Source of the DNA: Candidatus Faecalibacterium faecigallinarum
Lineage (GTDB): Bacteria; Bacillota; Clostridia; Oscillospirales; Ruminococcaceae
Assembly: GCA_019119685.1 (NCBI GenBank)
Contig: DWWN01000023.1
Span: forward strand, 1-62,699
DNA length: 62,699 nt
Reading direction: 5' to 3'
Both the position numbers and the translations under genes were made by a program. Positions 6,090-16,759 of the stretch are shown here, piece after piece. How positions within the stretch are numbered: position 1 is the stretch's first letter; each line of letters starts with the position of its first letter. The notes beneath the pieces were generated by a model. It was not told the origin of the DNA. It was given only the letters and a program-made list of their open reading frames with translations, and made no database searches.

Positions 6090-9000
6090 TTACCGGAAGT
6101 ACTCCGCGCCGCTCTCGAAGAGGGGCTGGTGCTTGTCGCCGGGGATGTTGACGCCCACGTAGGGGCCCCGGCGCTCCGAGTGGCCCATCTTGCCGAACAC
6201 CCGGCCGTCGGGGGAGAAGATGCCCTCGATGGCCTCCAGGGAGCCGTTGGGGTTGGCGTCGATGTCCATGGAGGGCTTGCCGTCGGCCCCCACATACTGG
6301 GTGGCGATCTGGCCGGCGGCGATGAGCCGCTTCACCTCCGCCCGGGGGGCCACAAAGCGGCCCTCGCCGTGGGAGACGGGGATGGTGTGCAGGTCGCCCA
6401 CGCTGGACTTCAGCATCCAGGGGGACTGGACGGAGGCCACCCGGGTGGTGACGTACCGGCTCTGGTGGCGGCCGATGGTGTTGTAGGTCAGGGTGGGGCA
6501 CTTGTCGTCCATGTCCCGGATCTCGCCGTAGGGCACCAGGCCCAGCTTGATGAGGGCCTGGAAGCCGTTGCAGATGCCCAGCATCAGGCCGTCCCGCTTT
6601 TTCAGCAGGTCGTGCACCGCGTCGGTGAGGCGGGGGTTGCGCAGGAAGGAGCAGATGAACTTGGCGGAGCCGTCGGGCTCGTCGCCGCCGGAGAAGCCGC
6701 CGGGGAGGAACAGGATCTGGGCCTTGCGGATGGCCTTCTCCAGGGCCAGGGCGGACTCCTCCAGATCGGCGGCGGTCAGGTTGCGCACCACCAGGATCTC
6801 CGGCTCCAGCCCCGCCCGCAGGCAGGCCCGGGCGGAGTCGTACTCGCAGTTGGTGCCGGGGAACACGGGGATGACCACCTTGGGGTGGGCCACCCGGCGC
6901 TTGCGCACCGCCGGGGAACGCTTGTCCCAGGAGATGGCCTTCACCGCACCGGAGGCGCCGGCCCGGGTGGGGTACACGTCCTCCAGCACCCCCTCGCTGA
7001 GGGAGAGCAGCTCGTCAATGGGGGCGGAGTCCCTGCCGATGGCGACCACCGGCTCCGCCGTGGTGGCGCCCAGCTTCCCGCCGTGGGTCAGCTCCACGTC
7101 CCCGGTCAGCTCCGCCACGAGGTCGCCGGGGCGGGAGGCATACCAGGGAGCGCCGGCCTTGGAATCGGCGGCAAAGCCGATGCCGTTGCCGAAGGCCATG
7201 TTCATCACGGCCTCCGCCGCGCCGTTCTCCACGGCCCAGGCGGCCTTCACCTTGCCGGCCTTGTGGAGGGCGTGGAACTCCTCCCAGGCGGCCTTCTGCC
7301 CTTCGGGCCCCTCCCCGTGGAACAGGTACACCGGGTGACCCGCCTCCTTAAACTCGGGGGAGAGCACCTCCCCGGCCTTCACCGGGGCGATGGCGAAGGA
7401 GATCACCGTGGGGGGTACGTCCAGCTCCAGGAAGGAGCCGGACATGGAGTCCTTGCCGCCGATGGCCGCCGCGCCCAGCTCCAGCTGGGCGTCCAGGGCC
7501 CCCAGCAGGGCGGCGAAGGGCTTGCCCCACCGCTCGGGGTCGGTGCGCAGCTTCTCAAAGAACTCCTGCAGGGTGAGATAGGCGGTTTTGTAGTCCGCGC
7601 CGGCGGCCACCAGCTTGGCTACCGAGGTGTACACCGCGCTGTGGGCGCCGGAATAGGGATCCGCGGACAGCTGGTCGGGGTCGCAGCCCCAGGCCATGAC
7701 GCTGGCCTGGTCGGTCTCCTGCCCGGGCAGCACGGGGAACAGGGCGGCCATGGCCTGGGCGGGGGTGCGCTGGCTCTTTCCGCCGAAGGGCATGAGCACG
7801 CTGCCCGCGCCGATGGAGCCGTCAAACCGCTCGGTGAGGCCCCGGCGGGAGGCGGACTTCAGGCTGGCCGCCATCTCCCGCAGGGCGGGGGCCTTGGGCT
7901 GGGCCACTCCGTCCGGGCGGGCGGGGACGGACACGCTGGCGTGCTTCACCGCGCCGTTGGTGTTGAGGAAGGCACGGGACAGGTCGGCCACCACCTGGCC
8001 CCGCCAGGTCATGACCATGCGGGGCTCCTCGGTGACCGTAGCCACCGGATAGGCCTCCAGGTTCTCCCGCTGGGCGGCGGCCAGGAAGGCGTCCACGTCC
8101 TCCGGCCCCACCACCACGGCCATGCGCTCCTGGGACTCGGAGATGGCAAGCTCCGTGCCGTCCAGGCCGTCGTACTTCTTGCGCACCGCGTCCAGATCGA
8201 TGGACAGGCCGTCGGCCAGTTCGCCGATGGCCACGCTGACGCCGCCGGCGCCGAAGTCGTTGCACCGCTTGATGAGCCGGGTGACCTCCCCGTCCCGGAA
8301 TAGCCGCTGGAGCTTGCGCTCCTCCGGGGCGTTGCCCTTCTGCACTTCGCTTGCCATGGTGTCCAGGCTCTTGAGGTTGTGGCTCTTGGAGGAGCCGGTG
8401 GCGCCGCCGATGCCGTCCCGGCCGGTGCGCCCGCCCAGGAGGATCACCACGTCGCCGGGGGCGGGCCGCTCCCGGCGGACGTTGGCCGCCGGGGCCGCGC
8501 CCACCACCGCGCCGCACTCCAGGTGCTTGGCGATGTAGCCCTCGTGGTAGAGCTCCGCCACGTGGCCGGTGGCAAGGCCGATCTGGTTGCCGTAGGAGGA
8601 GTAGCCCGCCGCGGCGGTCTGGGCGATCTTCCGCTGGGGCAGCTTGCCCGCCAGGGTCTGCTCCACCGGGGTGCGGGGGTCGCCGCAGCCGGTGAGGCGC
8701 ATGGCCTGGTGGACGTACACCCGGCCGGACAGGGGGTCGCGGATGCACCCGCCGATGCAGGTGGCCGCGCCGCCGAAGGGCTCGATCTCGGTGGGGTGGT
8801 TGTGGGTCTCGTTCTTGAACAGGAACAGCCAGTCCTGATCCTCGCCGTCCACATCGCACTTGATCTTGACGGTGCAGGCGTTGATCTCGTCGCTCTCGTC
8901 GAGGTTGGTCAGGACGCCGCGCTGCTTGAGGGCCTTTGCGCCGATGGTGGCCACATCCATCAGGCAGCGGGGCTTTTCGGTGCGGCCGGTCTCCTCCCGC

Positions 9001-9752
9001 AGGGCCATATACCGGTCAAACGCCTCCTGCACCACGGCGTCGTCGATCTGGACGTCGTCCAGGATGGTGCCGAAGGTGGTGTGGCGGCAGTGGTCCGACC
9101 AGTAGGTGTCGATCATCTTGATCTCGGTGATGGTGGGGTCGCGCTGCTCGGAGCGGAAGTAGTCCTGGCAGAACTTGATGTCGCCGTAGTCCATGGCCAG
9201 GCCCTTCTCGCCGATGAAGGCCTTCAGGCCCGCCTCGTCCAGCTCGTTGAAGCCGGTCAGGGTGGCGACGGCCTCGGGCACGGCGTAGGTCATCTGGAGG
9301 GTGTCGCGGGTGTCGAGGGAGGCTTCGCGGGCCTCCACCGGGTTGATGACGTACTTTTTGATCTCCTCCAGCTCGCCGGCGGTCAACTCGCCGTCCAGCA
9401 GGTAGACGCGGGCCGAGCGGACCAGCGGCCGCTCGCCCTGGCTGATGAGCTGGATGCACTCGGCGGCCGAATCGGCCCGCTGGTCGAACTGGCCGGGCAG
9501 GTACTCCACCGCGAAGGCTGCGCCCGTATGGGCCGGCAGCTCGCCGTAAACATCGTCCACCGGCGGCTCGCTGAACACGGTGCCGGCGCACTGGCGGAAC
9601 AGCTCCTCCGAGATGCCCTCCACGTCGTAGCGGTTCAGCAGGCGGAGGCCGGTCAGGCTGCGGATGCCCAGCAGGGTGGTCAGCTCGTTGTGCAGCTGGC
9701 GGGCCTCGCCGTCGAAGCCCGGCTTCTTTTCCACATAAATTCTGTATACCAT
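6090..9752 (-). CDS. purL: Phosphoribosylformylglycinamidine synthase, large fused form
   Basis: A 1220-residue enzyme converting FGAR, glutamine and ATP to FGAM, the fourth purine step. The order is an N-terminal PurS-like/linker part, two AIR-synthetase-type halves with the hallmark KNETHNHP (near residue 308), and a C-terminal class I glutaminase. The glutaminase shows the nucleophile in LGICNGFQ (Cys1061) and the dyad in SHGEGRF (His1128, Glu1130). Because the glutaminase and PurS parts are fused, no separate purQ or purS is needed. The start MVYRIYVEKKPGF at 9752 follows a GAGATGA ribosome site; upstream residues in frame are not coding-like. It is the last gene of the operon. Codon choice changes within the gene: in the first ~880 bases serine is TCG/AGC in 8 of 10 codons, but TCC dominates in the rest. 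Confidence 0.95.
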   Translation of the reverse strand: MVYRIYVEKKPGFDGEARQLHNELTTLLGIRSLTGLRLLNRYDVEGISEELFRQCAGTVFSEPPVDDVYGELPAHTGAAFAVEYLPGQFDQRADSAAECIQLISQGERPLVRSARVYLLDGELTAGELEEIKKYVINPVEAREASLDTRDTLQMTYAVPEAVATLTGFNELDEAGLKAFIGEKGLAMDYGDIKFCQDYFRSEQRDPTITEIKMIDTYWSDHCRHTTFGTILDDVQIDDAVVQEAFDRYMALREETGRTEKPRCLMDVATIGAKALKQRGVLTNLDESDEINACTVKIKCDVDGEDQDWLFLFKNETHNHPTEIEPFGGAATCIGGCIRDPLSGRVYVHQAMRLTGCGDPRTPVEQTLAGKLPQRKIAQTAAAGYSSYGNQIGLATGHVAELYHEGYIAKHLECGAVVGAAPAANVRRERPAPGDVVILLGGRTGRDGIGGATGSSKSHNLKSLDTMASEVQKGNAPEERKLQRLFRDGEVTRLIKRCNDFGAGGVSVAIGELADGLSIDLDAVRKKYDGLDGTELAISESQERMAVVVGPEDVDAFLAAAQRENLEAYPVATVTEEPRMVMTWRGQVVADLSRAFLNTNGAVKHASVSVPARPDGVAQPKAPALREMAASLKSASRRGLTERFDGSIGAGSVLMPFGGKSQRTPAQAMAALFPVLPGQETDQASVMAWGCDPDQLSADPYSGAHSAVYTSVAKLVAAGADYKTAYLTLQEFFEKLRTDPERWGKPFAALLGALDAQLELGAAAIGGKDSMSGSFLELDVPPTVISFAIAPVKAGEVLSPEFKEAGHPVYLFHGEGPEGQKAAWEEFHALHKAGKVKAAWAVENGAAEAVMNMAFGNGIGFAADSKAGAPWYASRPGDLVAELTGDVELTHGGKLGATTAEPVVAIGRDSAPIDELLSLSEGVLEDVYPTRAGASGAVKAISWDKRSPAVRKRRVAHPKVVIPVFPGTNCEYDSARACLRAGLEPEILVVRNLTAADLEESALALEKAIRKAQILFLPGGFSGGDEPDGSAKFICSFLRNPRLTDAVHDLLKKRDGLMLGICNGFQALIKLGLVPYGEIRDMDDKCPTLTYNTIGRHQSRYVTTRVASVQSPWMLKSSVGDLHTIPVSHGEGRFVAPRAEVKRLIAAGQIATQYVGADGKPSMDIDANPNGSLEAIEGIFSPDGRVFGKMGHSERRGPYVGVNIPGDKHQPLFESGAEYFR

Positions 9753-9789
9753 AGGCTCATCTCCTACGCTTCTTATCGTTCCCTGATGT

Positions 9790-11088
<1,299 letters not shown>

Positions 11089-11110
11089 CGTTGTCCTCCC
11101 CTGTGCCGCA

Positions 11111-12292
11111 TCAGTGATGGAACAGCCGCAGCCCGCAGAAGGCCATGGCAATGCCGTACTTGTTGCAGGTGTCGATGACCTGCTGGTCCCGGATGGAGCC
11201 GCCGGGCTGGACGATGGCGGTCACGCCGCTGCGGCGGGCCCGCTCGATGTTGTCCCCAAAGGGGAAGAAGGCGTCCGACCCCAGGCACACGCCGGTGACA
11301 TGGCTGAGGTACTCTTTCTTCTCCTCGACGGTGAGGGGCTCGGGCTGGCGGGTAAAGGTCTCGGCCCAGACGTCGTCCCCGATGACGTCCTCCGGGGTGT
11401 CCCCGATGTAGACGTCGATGGCGTTGTCACGGTTGGGCTTGGTCACGTCGTCGCGGAAGGGCAGGTTCAGCACCTTGTCCATGTGGCGCAGCTGCCAGTT
11501 GTCGGCCTTCTGGCCGGCCAGGCGGGTGCAGTGGATGCGGCTCTGCTGGCCCGCGCCCACGCCAATGGTCTGGCCGCCGGTGACGTAGCAGACGCTGTTG
11601 GACTGGGTGTACTTGAGGGTGATGAGGCTGATGACGAGGTCCCGCTTCTGCTCCTCGGTCACTGTCTTGTTCTCGGTGACGAAGTTGGAGAGCATGGTGC
11701 CGGCGTTGATCTCCAAATCGTTGCGGCCCTGCTCAAAGGTGATGCCGTAGACCTGCTTGTGCTCGATGGGGTTGGGGCGGTAGGCCGGGTCGATGGCCAC
11801 CACGTTGTAGTTGCCCTTCTTCTTGCTGGACAGGATGGCCAGGGCCTCGGGCTCGTAGCCGGGGGCGATGATGCCGTCCGATACTTCGTGCTGGATCAGC
11901 TTGGCAGTGGGCACGTCGCACACGTCGCTGAGGGCGATCCAGTCGCCAAAGGAAGACATCCGGTCGGCGCCGCGGGCTCGGGCGTAGGCGCAGGCCAGGG
12001 GGGACAGCTCCATATCGGGGGCCACATGGTACATCTGCCGCTCCACATCGGTCAGGGGCAGGCCGATGGCCGCGCCCGCCGGGGAGACGTGCTTAAAGGA
12101 GGCGGCCGCCGGCATGGCGAGGGCCTTCTTCAGCTCGAACACCAGCTGGATGGAGTTGAGGGCGTCCAGAAAGTTGATGTAGCCCGGCTTCCCGTTCAGA
12201 ACGGTGACGGGCAGGTCGCTGCCGTCCTCCATGTAGATGCGGCTGGGCTTCTGGTTGGGGTTGCAGCCGTACTTCAGGGCAAGTTCGTTCAT
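11111..12292 (-). CDS. purV: Stand-alone AICAR transformylase (single-domain PurH-like)
   Basis: A 393-residue enzyme predicted to formylate AICAR with 10-formyl-THF to FAICAR, the ninth purine step. It matches only the AICARFT half of bifunctional PurH: SFKHVSPAGAA contains the family's catalytic Lys-His, and SDAFFPFGDNIERA and QPGGSIRD lie near the end. The N-terminal MGS-like IMP cyclohydrolase domain of PurH is absent. The next gene upstream encodes a PurO-type cyclohydrolase that supplies the missing activity. The start MNELALKYGCNPNQKPSR is preceded by AAGGAGGAATTGCC. The symbol purV follows the convention for the separate transformylase; many databases would simply call it purH-like. 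Confidence 0.9.
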   Translation of the reverse strand: MNELALKYGCNPNQKPSRIYMEDGSDLPVTVLNGKPGYINFLDALNSIQLVFELKKALAMPAAASFKHVSPAGAAIGLPLTDVERQMYHVAPDMELSPLACAYARARGADRMSSFGDWIALSDVCDVPTAKLIQHEVSDGIIAPGYEPEALAILSSKKKGNYNVVAIDPAYRPNPIEHKQVYGITFEQGRNDLEINAGTMLSNFVTENKTVTEEQKRDLVISLITLKYTQSNSVCYVTGGQTIGVGAGQQSRIHCTRLAGQKADNWQLRHMDKVLNLPFRDDVTKPNRDNAIDVYIGDTPEDVIGDDVWAETFTRQPEPLTVEEKKEYLSHVTGVCLGSDAFFPFGDNIERARRSGVTAIVQPGGSIRDQQVIDTCNKYGIAMAFCGLRLFHH

Positions 12293-12304
12293 GGCAATTC
12301 CTCC

Positions 12305-13075
12305 TTATTCCATTTCTTCGGGCAGCAGGCCGGGCTCCTCGGGGTCGTCCAGGGAGCTGTCCACCGCGTCGTACTTATTATAGATGATGTCGCCGCTCTC
12401 GCCGCTCTCCAGGTCGATCACCCGGGCAAACAGGCTGACCTTGTTGTCGTCGTTCAGGCTGGCCCACAGTCCCTTGGCAAAGTCCCCGATGGTGCGGGGG
12501 CAGGCAAAGCGGAGGGGCTCGCCCTCAAAGCTGGGGATGGGGCTGCCGTTGCACTTGTAGGTGCTGATGAAATGGCCCTCCCCCGCCACCGGCTGGGGGT
12601 AATCGAAGAAATAGCGCTGGACGCTGTCCCCGTTGCCGTCGGCCGATTTGAGGATGCTCATCTGGTAGCTGCCATCGGCATAGACCACCGCCGAGATGCG
12701 GGGGGTCCAGTTAGGGCCGTCCGGCTCAAAGGTGCGGGTGCGCAGGGCGTCCGCAAAGCTCAGGCCGCGGCACATCCCGTCGTAGATGGTGTCGGTCTGG
12801 TCGCCGTTGGTGACGATGTGGGTGGAGCCCAGCGTCAGCACAGGGTTATAGATGATGAGGCTGGGGTCCTCCAGCTTGGCCGGGTCGGCGGCCATGGTGC
12901 AGATGCCGCCCCGCTCGGGCAGCGGGTCAAAGACGCGGTTGCGGCTGTTGGCGCTGCGCCCCATGATGAAATAGCCGATGAAGATCTGCCGTCCGTCGGG
13001 GGCCATGGCCACGGCGATGCCCCGGCCGGGGTACTCGTTGCCGGCAAGGTAAGCGTTCAGGTCGATCTTTTCCAT
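12305..13075 (-). CDS. purO: IMP cyclohydrolase, PurO type
   Basis: A 256-residue protein predicted to close FAICAR to IMP, the last purine step. It starts MEKIDLNAYLAGNEYPGRGI and includes YFIMGRSANSRNR, typical of the IMP cyclohydrolase family first described in archaea and also found in gut Clostridia. It is unrelated to the MGS-like cyclohydrolase domain of ordinary PurH. It lies 12 bases before the transformylase gene, and together they replace bifunctional PurH. The start at 13075 follows GGAGGAACC. Length agrees with bacterial members, which carry a C-terminal extension compared with archaeal PurO of ~200 residues. Confidence 0.87.
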   Translation of the reverse strand: MEKIDLNAYLAGNEYPGRGIAVAMAPDGRQIFIGYFIMGRSANSRNRVFDPLPERGGICTMAADPAKLEDPSLIIYNPVLTLGSTHIVTNGDQTDTIYDGMCRGLSFADALRTRTFEPDGPNWTPRISAVVYADGSYQMSILKSADGNGDSVQRYFFDYPQPVAGEGHFISTYKCNGSPIPSFEGEPLRFACPRTIGDFAKGLWASLNDDNKVSLFARVIDLESGESGDIIYNKYDAVDSSLDDPEEPGLLPEEME

Positions 13076-13094
13076 AAAAGGTTCCTCCCTATCC

Positions 13095-13691
13095 TCACAC
13101 GATCTCGCCGCTGCACACCATGGCCACAGCCTTGGGCAGCAGCTTCCATTCCGCCTCGACCATCACCCGCTTCTGCAGCGTCTCGGGGGTGTCGCCGGGC
13201 AGGATATCCACGGCCTTCTGCAGCAGGATGGGCCCGCCGTCGCACTCCTCGTTCACAAAGTGGACGGTGGCGCCGGTGACTTTGCAGCCCCGGGCCAGCG
13301 CGGCCTGATGGGGCCGCAGGCCGTACATCCCCGGCCCGCAGAAAGCGGGGATCAGCGCCGGATGGACGTTCAGGATGCGGCGGGGGTACGCCTGCACCAC
13401 GCTGGGCCCCAGCACCGACAAAAAGCCCGCCAGCACCACCAGGCCGATATCATGGCTTTTCAGCACTTCCAGCAGAGCCGCATCGAACGCTTCGGAGCTG
13501 GCGTAGTCCTTGCGGCGCACCACACAGTGCTCCACGCCGGCTTTGGCCGCCCGCTCCAGGGCATAGACCCCGGGCTTGGAGGCCACCACCAGGGTGATCT
13601 TGCCGTTGGGGTTCTCGCCGCGGGCTTCGCTGTCCAGCAAAGCCTGCAGATTGGTCCCGCCGCCCGAGACCAGCACCGCGATCTTTACCAC
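13095..13691 (-). CDS. purN: Phosphoribosylglycinamide formyltransferase
   Basis: A 198-residue folate-dependent enzyme that formylates GAR to FGAR, the third purine step. Motifs visible are VSGGGTNLQALL near the N-terminus (phosphate binding), NVHPALIPAF with the catalytic Asn-His, and VTGATVHFVNEECDGGPI with the catalytic Asp. The start is GTG at 13691, inside the last codons of purM (7-base overlap), implying translational coupling; no ATG nearer fits. Length is normal. Position between purM and purO is consistent with a single transcript. Confidence 0.95.
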   Translation of the reverse strand: MVKIAVLVSGGGTNLQALLDSEARGENPNGKITLVVASKPGVYALERAAKAGVEHCVVRRKDYASSEAFDAALLEVLKSHDIGLVVLAGFLSVLGPSVVQAYPRRILNVHPALIPAFCGPGMYGLRPHQAALARGCKVTGATVHFVNEECDGGPILLQKAVDILPGDTPETLQKRVMVEAEWKLLPKAVAMVCSGEIV

Positions 13692-14731
13692 AGTTCGACC
13701 CCCTCGCCTTCCGCGATGACGCCCAGACGGTACGCCTCGGGCTCACCGTTGGCGTGGAGGATCTCCAGGGCCTTGTCCGCCTCACCGGCGGGAACGGTCA
13801 GGATCATGCCCACGCCCATGTTGAAGGTGTTGAACATATCCCGCTCGGGGATACCGCCCGCCTTCTGCAGCAGGCCGAACAGGGCCGGGGTGCGCACGTC
13901 GCTCTTGCGGATGCGGGCGCAGCAGCCCTTTTTCAGGCTGCGGGGGATATTCTCATAGAAGCCGCCGCCGGTGATGTGGGAAATGCCCCGGACATGGACC
14001 TGGTCCAGAACGGCCAGCACCGGCTTGACGTAGATCTTGGTGGGAGCCAGCAGGGCCTCGCCCAGGGTGCGGCCCTCCAGTTCGGCGGGCTTTTCGGAGA
14101 GGACTTCGGGGTGGTTCTCCAGATCAAAAACCTTGCGCACCAGGGAGAAGCCGTTGGAGTGGACGCCCGACGAGGGCAGCGCCAGGATGACATCCCCCGG
14201 CTGCATGGTGTTGTTGTCCAGGATCTTGCTCTTGTCCACCACGCCCACGGTAAAGCCGGCCAGATCGTACTCGTCCTCGGGGTAGAAGCCGGGCATCTCG
14301 GCGGTCTCGCCGCCCACCAGGGCCGCCCCCGCCTGGACGCAGCCCTCGGCCACGCCCTTGACCAGGTCGGCGATCTTTTCGGGCACGTTCTTGCCGCAGG
14401 CGATGTAGTCCAGGAAGACCAGGGGCTTGGCGCCGGCGCAGATGACGTCGTTGACGCACATGGCCACGCAGTCGATGCCCACCGTGTCGTGCTTGTCCAG
14501 CAGCATGGCGATGCGCAGCTTGGTGCCCACGCCGTCGGTGCCCGAGATCAGGACCGGATGGCTGATGCCGGTGCAGTCCAGCTCGAACAGGCCGCCGAAG
14601 CCGCCCAGACCGCCGATGCAGTGCTCGTTCATGGTGCGGCTGACATACTGCTTCATCAGTTCCACCGAGCGGTAGCCCGCGGTGATATCGACGCCGGCCG
14701 CCTTATAGCTTTCCGAATAGCTCTTTTCCAT
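13685..14731 (-). CDS. purM: Phosphoribosylformylglycinamidine cyclo-ligase (AIR synthetase)
   Basis: A 348-residue ATP-dependent enzyme closing FGAM to AIR, the fifth purine step. Visible family motifs are GGFGGLFELD, LISGTDGVGTKLRIA (metal/ATP site), GIDCVAMCVNDVICAGAKPL and GGETAEMPGFY. Length is standard. The start at 14731 lies three bases after the purF stop, with the AGGAGAG ribosome site inside the end of purF. The stop is overlapped by purN. Confidence 0.97.
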   Translation of the reverse strand: MEKSYSESYKAAGVDITAGYRSVELMKQYVSRTMNEHCIGGLGGFGGLFELDCTGISHPVLISGTDGVGTKLRIAMLLDKHDTVGIDCVAMCVNDVICAGAKPLVFLDYIACGKNVPEKIADLVKGVAEGCVQAGAALVGGETAEMPGFYPEDEYDLAGFTVGVVDKSKILDNNTMQPGDVILALPSSGVHSNGFSLVRKVFDLENHPEVLSEKPAELEGRTLGEALLAPTKIYVKPVLAVLDQVHVRGISHITGGGFYENIPRSLKKGCCARIRKSDVRTPALFGLLQKAGGIPERDMFNTFNMGVGMILTVPAGEADKALEILHANGEPEAYRLGVIAEGEGVELW

Positions 14732-14734
14732 GGT

Positions 14735-16207
14735 TTACTCTCCTAACTTTTTCTCCCCCTTGGGACGCTGGTGCAGGGGGCGGTCGTGGATGTCGGTCGA
14801 GAGCACCACCTCGGGCTTGACGGCGTACTTGCCGGTAAAGCAGGCGGTGCAGAAGCCGCAGCCGGCTCCCGGGGCCAGCTGGACGACGTGCTCGGTGGAA
14901 AGATACCCCAGCGTATCCGCGCCGATGATCTCATTGATCTGGTCCACGGTGCGGTCGGTGGCGACCAGCAGCTTCTGGTCGGGGATATCGGTGCCAAAAT
15001 AGCAGGGGAACTTGAAGGGCGGGGCCGACACCCGGAAGTGGACCTCCTTGGCGCCGGCGTCCCGCAGCAGCTTGATGATGCGGGCCGAGGTGGTGCCGCG
15101 GACGATGGAGTCGTCGATCAGGACCACCCGCTTGTCCCGCACCGTGCTGGCGATGACGTTCAGCTTGATGCGGACGCTGTTCTCGCGCTGCTTCTGGTTG
15201 CCCTGGATGAAGGTGCGGCCGATGTATTTGTTCTTGATAAAGCCGATGCCGTAGGGGATGCCGCTGGCCTCGGCGTAGCCCAGAGCGGCGTCCAGGCCCG
15301 AGTCGGGCACGCCGATGACCACGTCGGCGTCCACCGGGTGTTCCTGCGCCAGGAACCGCCCCGCCTGCATCCGGGCCTCGTGGACCGAGCATCCCTCGAT
15401 GGTGCTGTCGGGCCGGGCAAAGTAGATGTATTCAAATACGCACATCTGGCTGGGCTTATGGCTGCAGTGGTCCTTGATGCTGCGCAGGCCGTTGGCGTCG
15501 GCCACCACGATCTCGCCGGGTTCCACGTCCCGCAGCAGGGTGGCGCCCACGGCGTCCAGAGCGCAGCTCTCGCTGGCAAAGGCGTAGCCGCCGCCCGGCA
15601 GCGTGCCGATGCACAGGGGCCGGTAGCCGCGGGGGTCCCGCACCGCGATCAGCTTGGTGGAGGACATGATGACAAGGCTGTAAGCCCCGTCCAGCTGGTC
15701 CATGGTGGCGGACACCGCCTGCTCGATGCTCTTGTGCTTGAGGCGGTTGCGGGTCAGCAGGTAGCAGATGACCTCGGTGTCGGACGAGCCGTGGAAGATG
15801 GCGCCGTCGTTTTCCAGCGCGTTGCGCAGCTGGATGGCGTTGGTCAGGTTGCCGTTGTGGCACAGGGCCATGGTGCCCCGGCCGTGCCGGACGATCATGG
15901 GCTGGGCGTTGGCCCGCACACGGCTGCCGGCGGTGGCGTAGCGGACATGGCCAGTGGCCATCCGCGCTTCGGGCTTGCGCATATTCTCCATCACCTGGGG
16001 GGTGAACACCTCGTTCACCAGGCCCAGGTCCCGGTGGCCGGTGATGACGCCGTCCTCGTTGACCGCCATGCCGCAGCTCTCCTGGCCGCGGTGCTGCAAA
16101 GCGTACAGGGCGGAGTAGACCGCCACGGCCACATCCTCGGTGCCGGCTTTATCGTAGATACCAAAGACCCCGCACTCCTCGTGGAGCGGGTTGGCAAAAT
16201 CAGACAT
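14735..16207 (-). CDS. purF: Amidophosphoribosyltransferase
   Basis: A 490-residue Ntn-hydrolase that commits PRPP and glutamine to purine synthesis. The start MSDFANPLHEECGVFGIYD gives a short propeptide whose removal would expose catalytic Cys12. The PRTase loop is VVLIDDSIVRGTTSA. A cysteine-rich C-terminus (GAGCGFCTACF), together with CVFEYIYFARPDS, indicates the Fe-S class as in Bacillus PurF, in which the cluster makes the enzyme oxygen-sensitive. Feedback inhibition by purine nucleotides is known for the family. It is the second gene of the operon, 51 bases after purE. Confidence 0.97.
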   Translation of the reverse strand: MSDFANPLHEECGVFGIYDKAGTEDVAVAVYSALYALQHRGQESCGMAVNEDGVITGHRDLGLVNEVFTPQVMENMRKPEARMATGHVRYATAGSRVRANAQPMIVRHGRGTMALCHNGNLTNAIQLRNALENDGAIFHGSSDTEVICYLLTRNRLKHKSIEQAVSATMDQLDGAYSLVIMSSTKLIAVRDPRGYRPLCIGTLPGGGYAFASESCALDAVGATLLRDVEPGEIVVADANGLRSIKDHCSHKPSQMCVFEYIYFARPDSTIEGCSVHEARMQAGRFLAQEHPVDADVVIGVPDSGLDAALGYAEASGIPYGIGFIKNKYIGRTFIQGNQKQRENSVRIKLNVIASTVRDKRVVLIDDSIVRGTTSARIIKLLRDAGAKEVHFRVSAPPFKFPCYFGTDIPDQKLLVATDRTVDQINEIIGADTLGYLSTEHVVQLAPGAGCGFCTACFTGKYAVKPEVVLSTDIHDRPLHQRPKGEKKLGE

Positions 16208-16258
16208 ATTTGCTCCTTCGTCTCTCTTCTTTTTCCGTTCGTATGCAGGCGCCTCAGG

Positions 16259-16759
16259 TCACAGGGCGGCGACCTCCTGCTGCAGCTTGGCCTCTTTGGC
16301 GGCGATCTCGCGGCCCATCTTGGCCCGCTCTTCCTCCAGGCGGGCGGCCAGCTTTTCATCCGACAGAGCCAGGATCTGGGCGGCCAGCCAGGCGGCGTTC
16401 TTGGCGCCGTTCAGGGCCACCGTCGCCACCGGGATGCCGCTGGGCATCTGGACGGTGGCCAGCAGGGCGTCCAGGCCGTCCATGGCGCCGCCCTTCATGG
16501 GGATGCCGATCACCGGCAGGGTGGTGTTGGCGGCAAAGGCGCCGGCCAGGTGGGCCGCCATGCCGGCGGCGCAGAGAATCACCCCAAAGCCGGCCTGTTT
16601 TGCCCCCTTGGCAAAGGCGGCCGCCTCGGCGGGGGTGCGGTGGGCCGAAAGGATGTGGGCCTCAAAGGGGATGTCCAGGGCTTTCAGCTGGGCGCAGGCG
16701 CCCTTGACCACCGGCCAGTCGCTGTCCGAACCCATGATAACGGCAACTTTACGAATCAT
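16259..16759 (-). CDS. purE: N5-carboxyaminoimidazole ribonucleotide mutase (class I PurE)
   Basis: A 166-residue protein with the PurE signature KVAVIMGSDSDWPVVKGA, LSAHRTPAEA and GIPMKGGAMDGLDALL. It rearranges N5-CAIR to CAIR, or carboxylates AIR directly in class II enzymes. No purK is adjacent and purC and purB are also missing from the window, so these must lie elsewhere. The start at 16759 is preceded by GGAGGATTTGAGT; the frame extends upstream into the leader without homology. It is the first gene of the operon, directly downstream of the attenuator-like hairpin. Confidence 0.95.
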   Translation of the reverse strand: MIRKVAVIMGSDSDWPVVKGACAQLKALDIPFEAHILSAHRTPAEAAAFAKGAKQAGFGVILCAAGMAAHLAGAFAANTTLPVIGIPMKGGAMDGLDALLATVQMPSGIPVATVALNGAKNAAWLAAQILALSDEKLAARLEEERAKMGREIAAKEAKLQQEVAAL

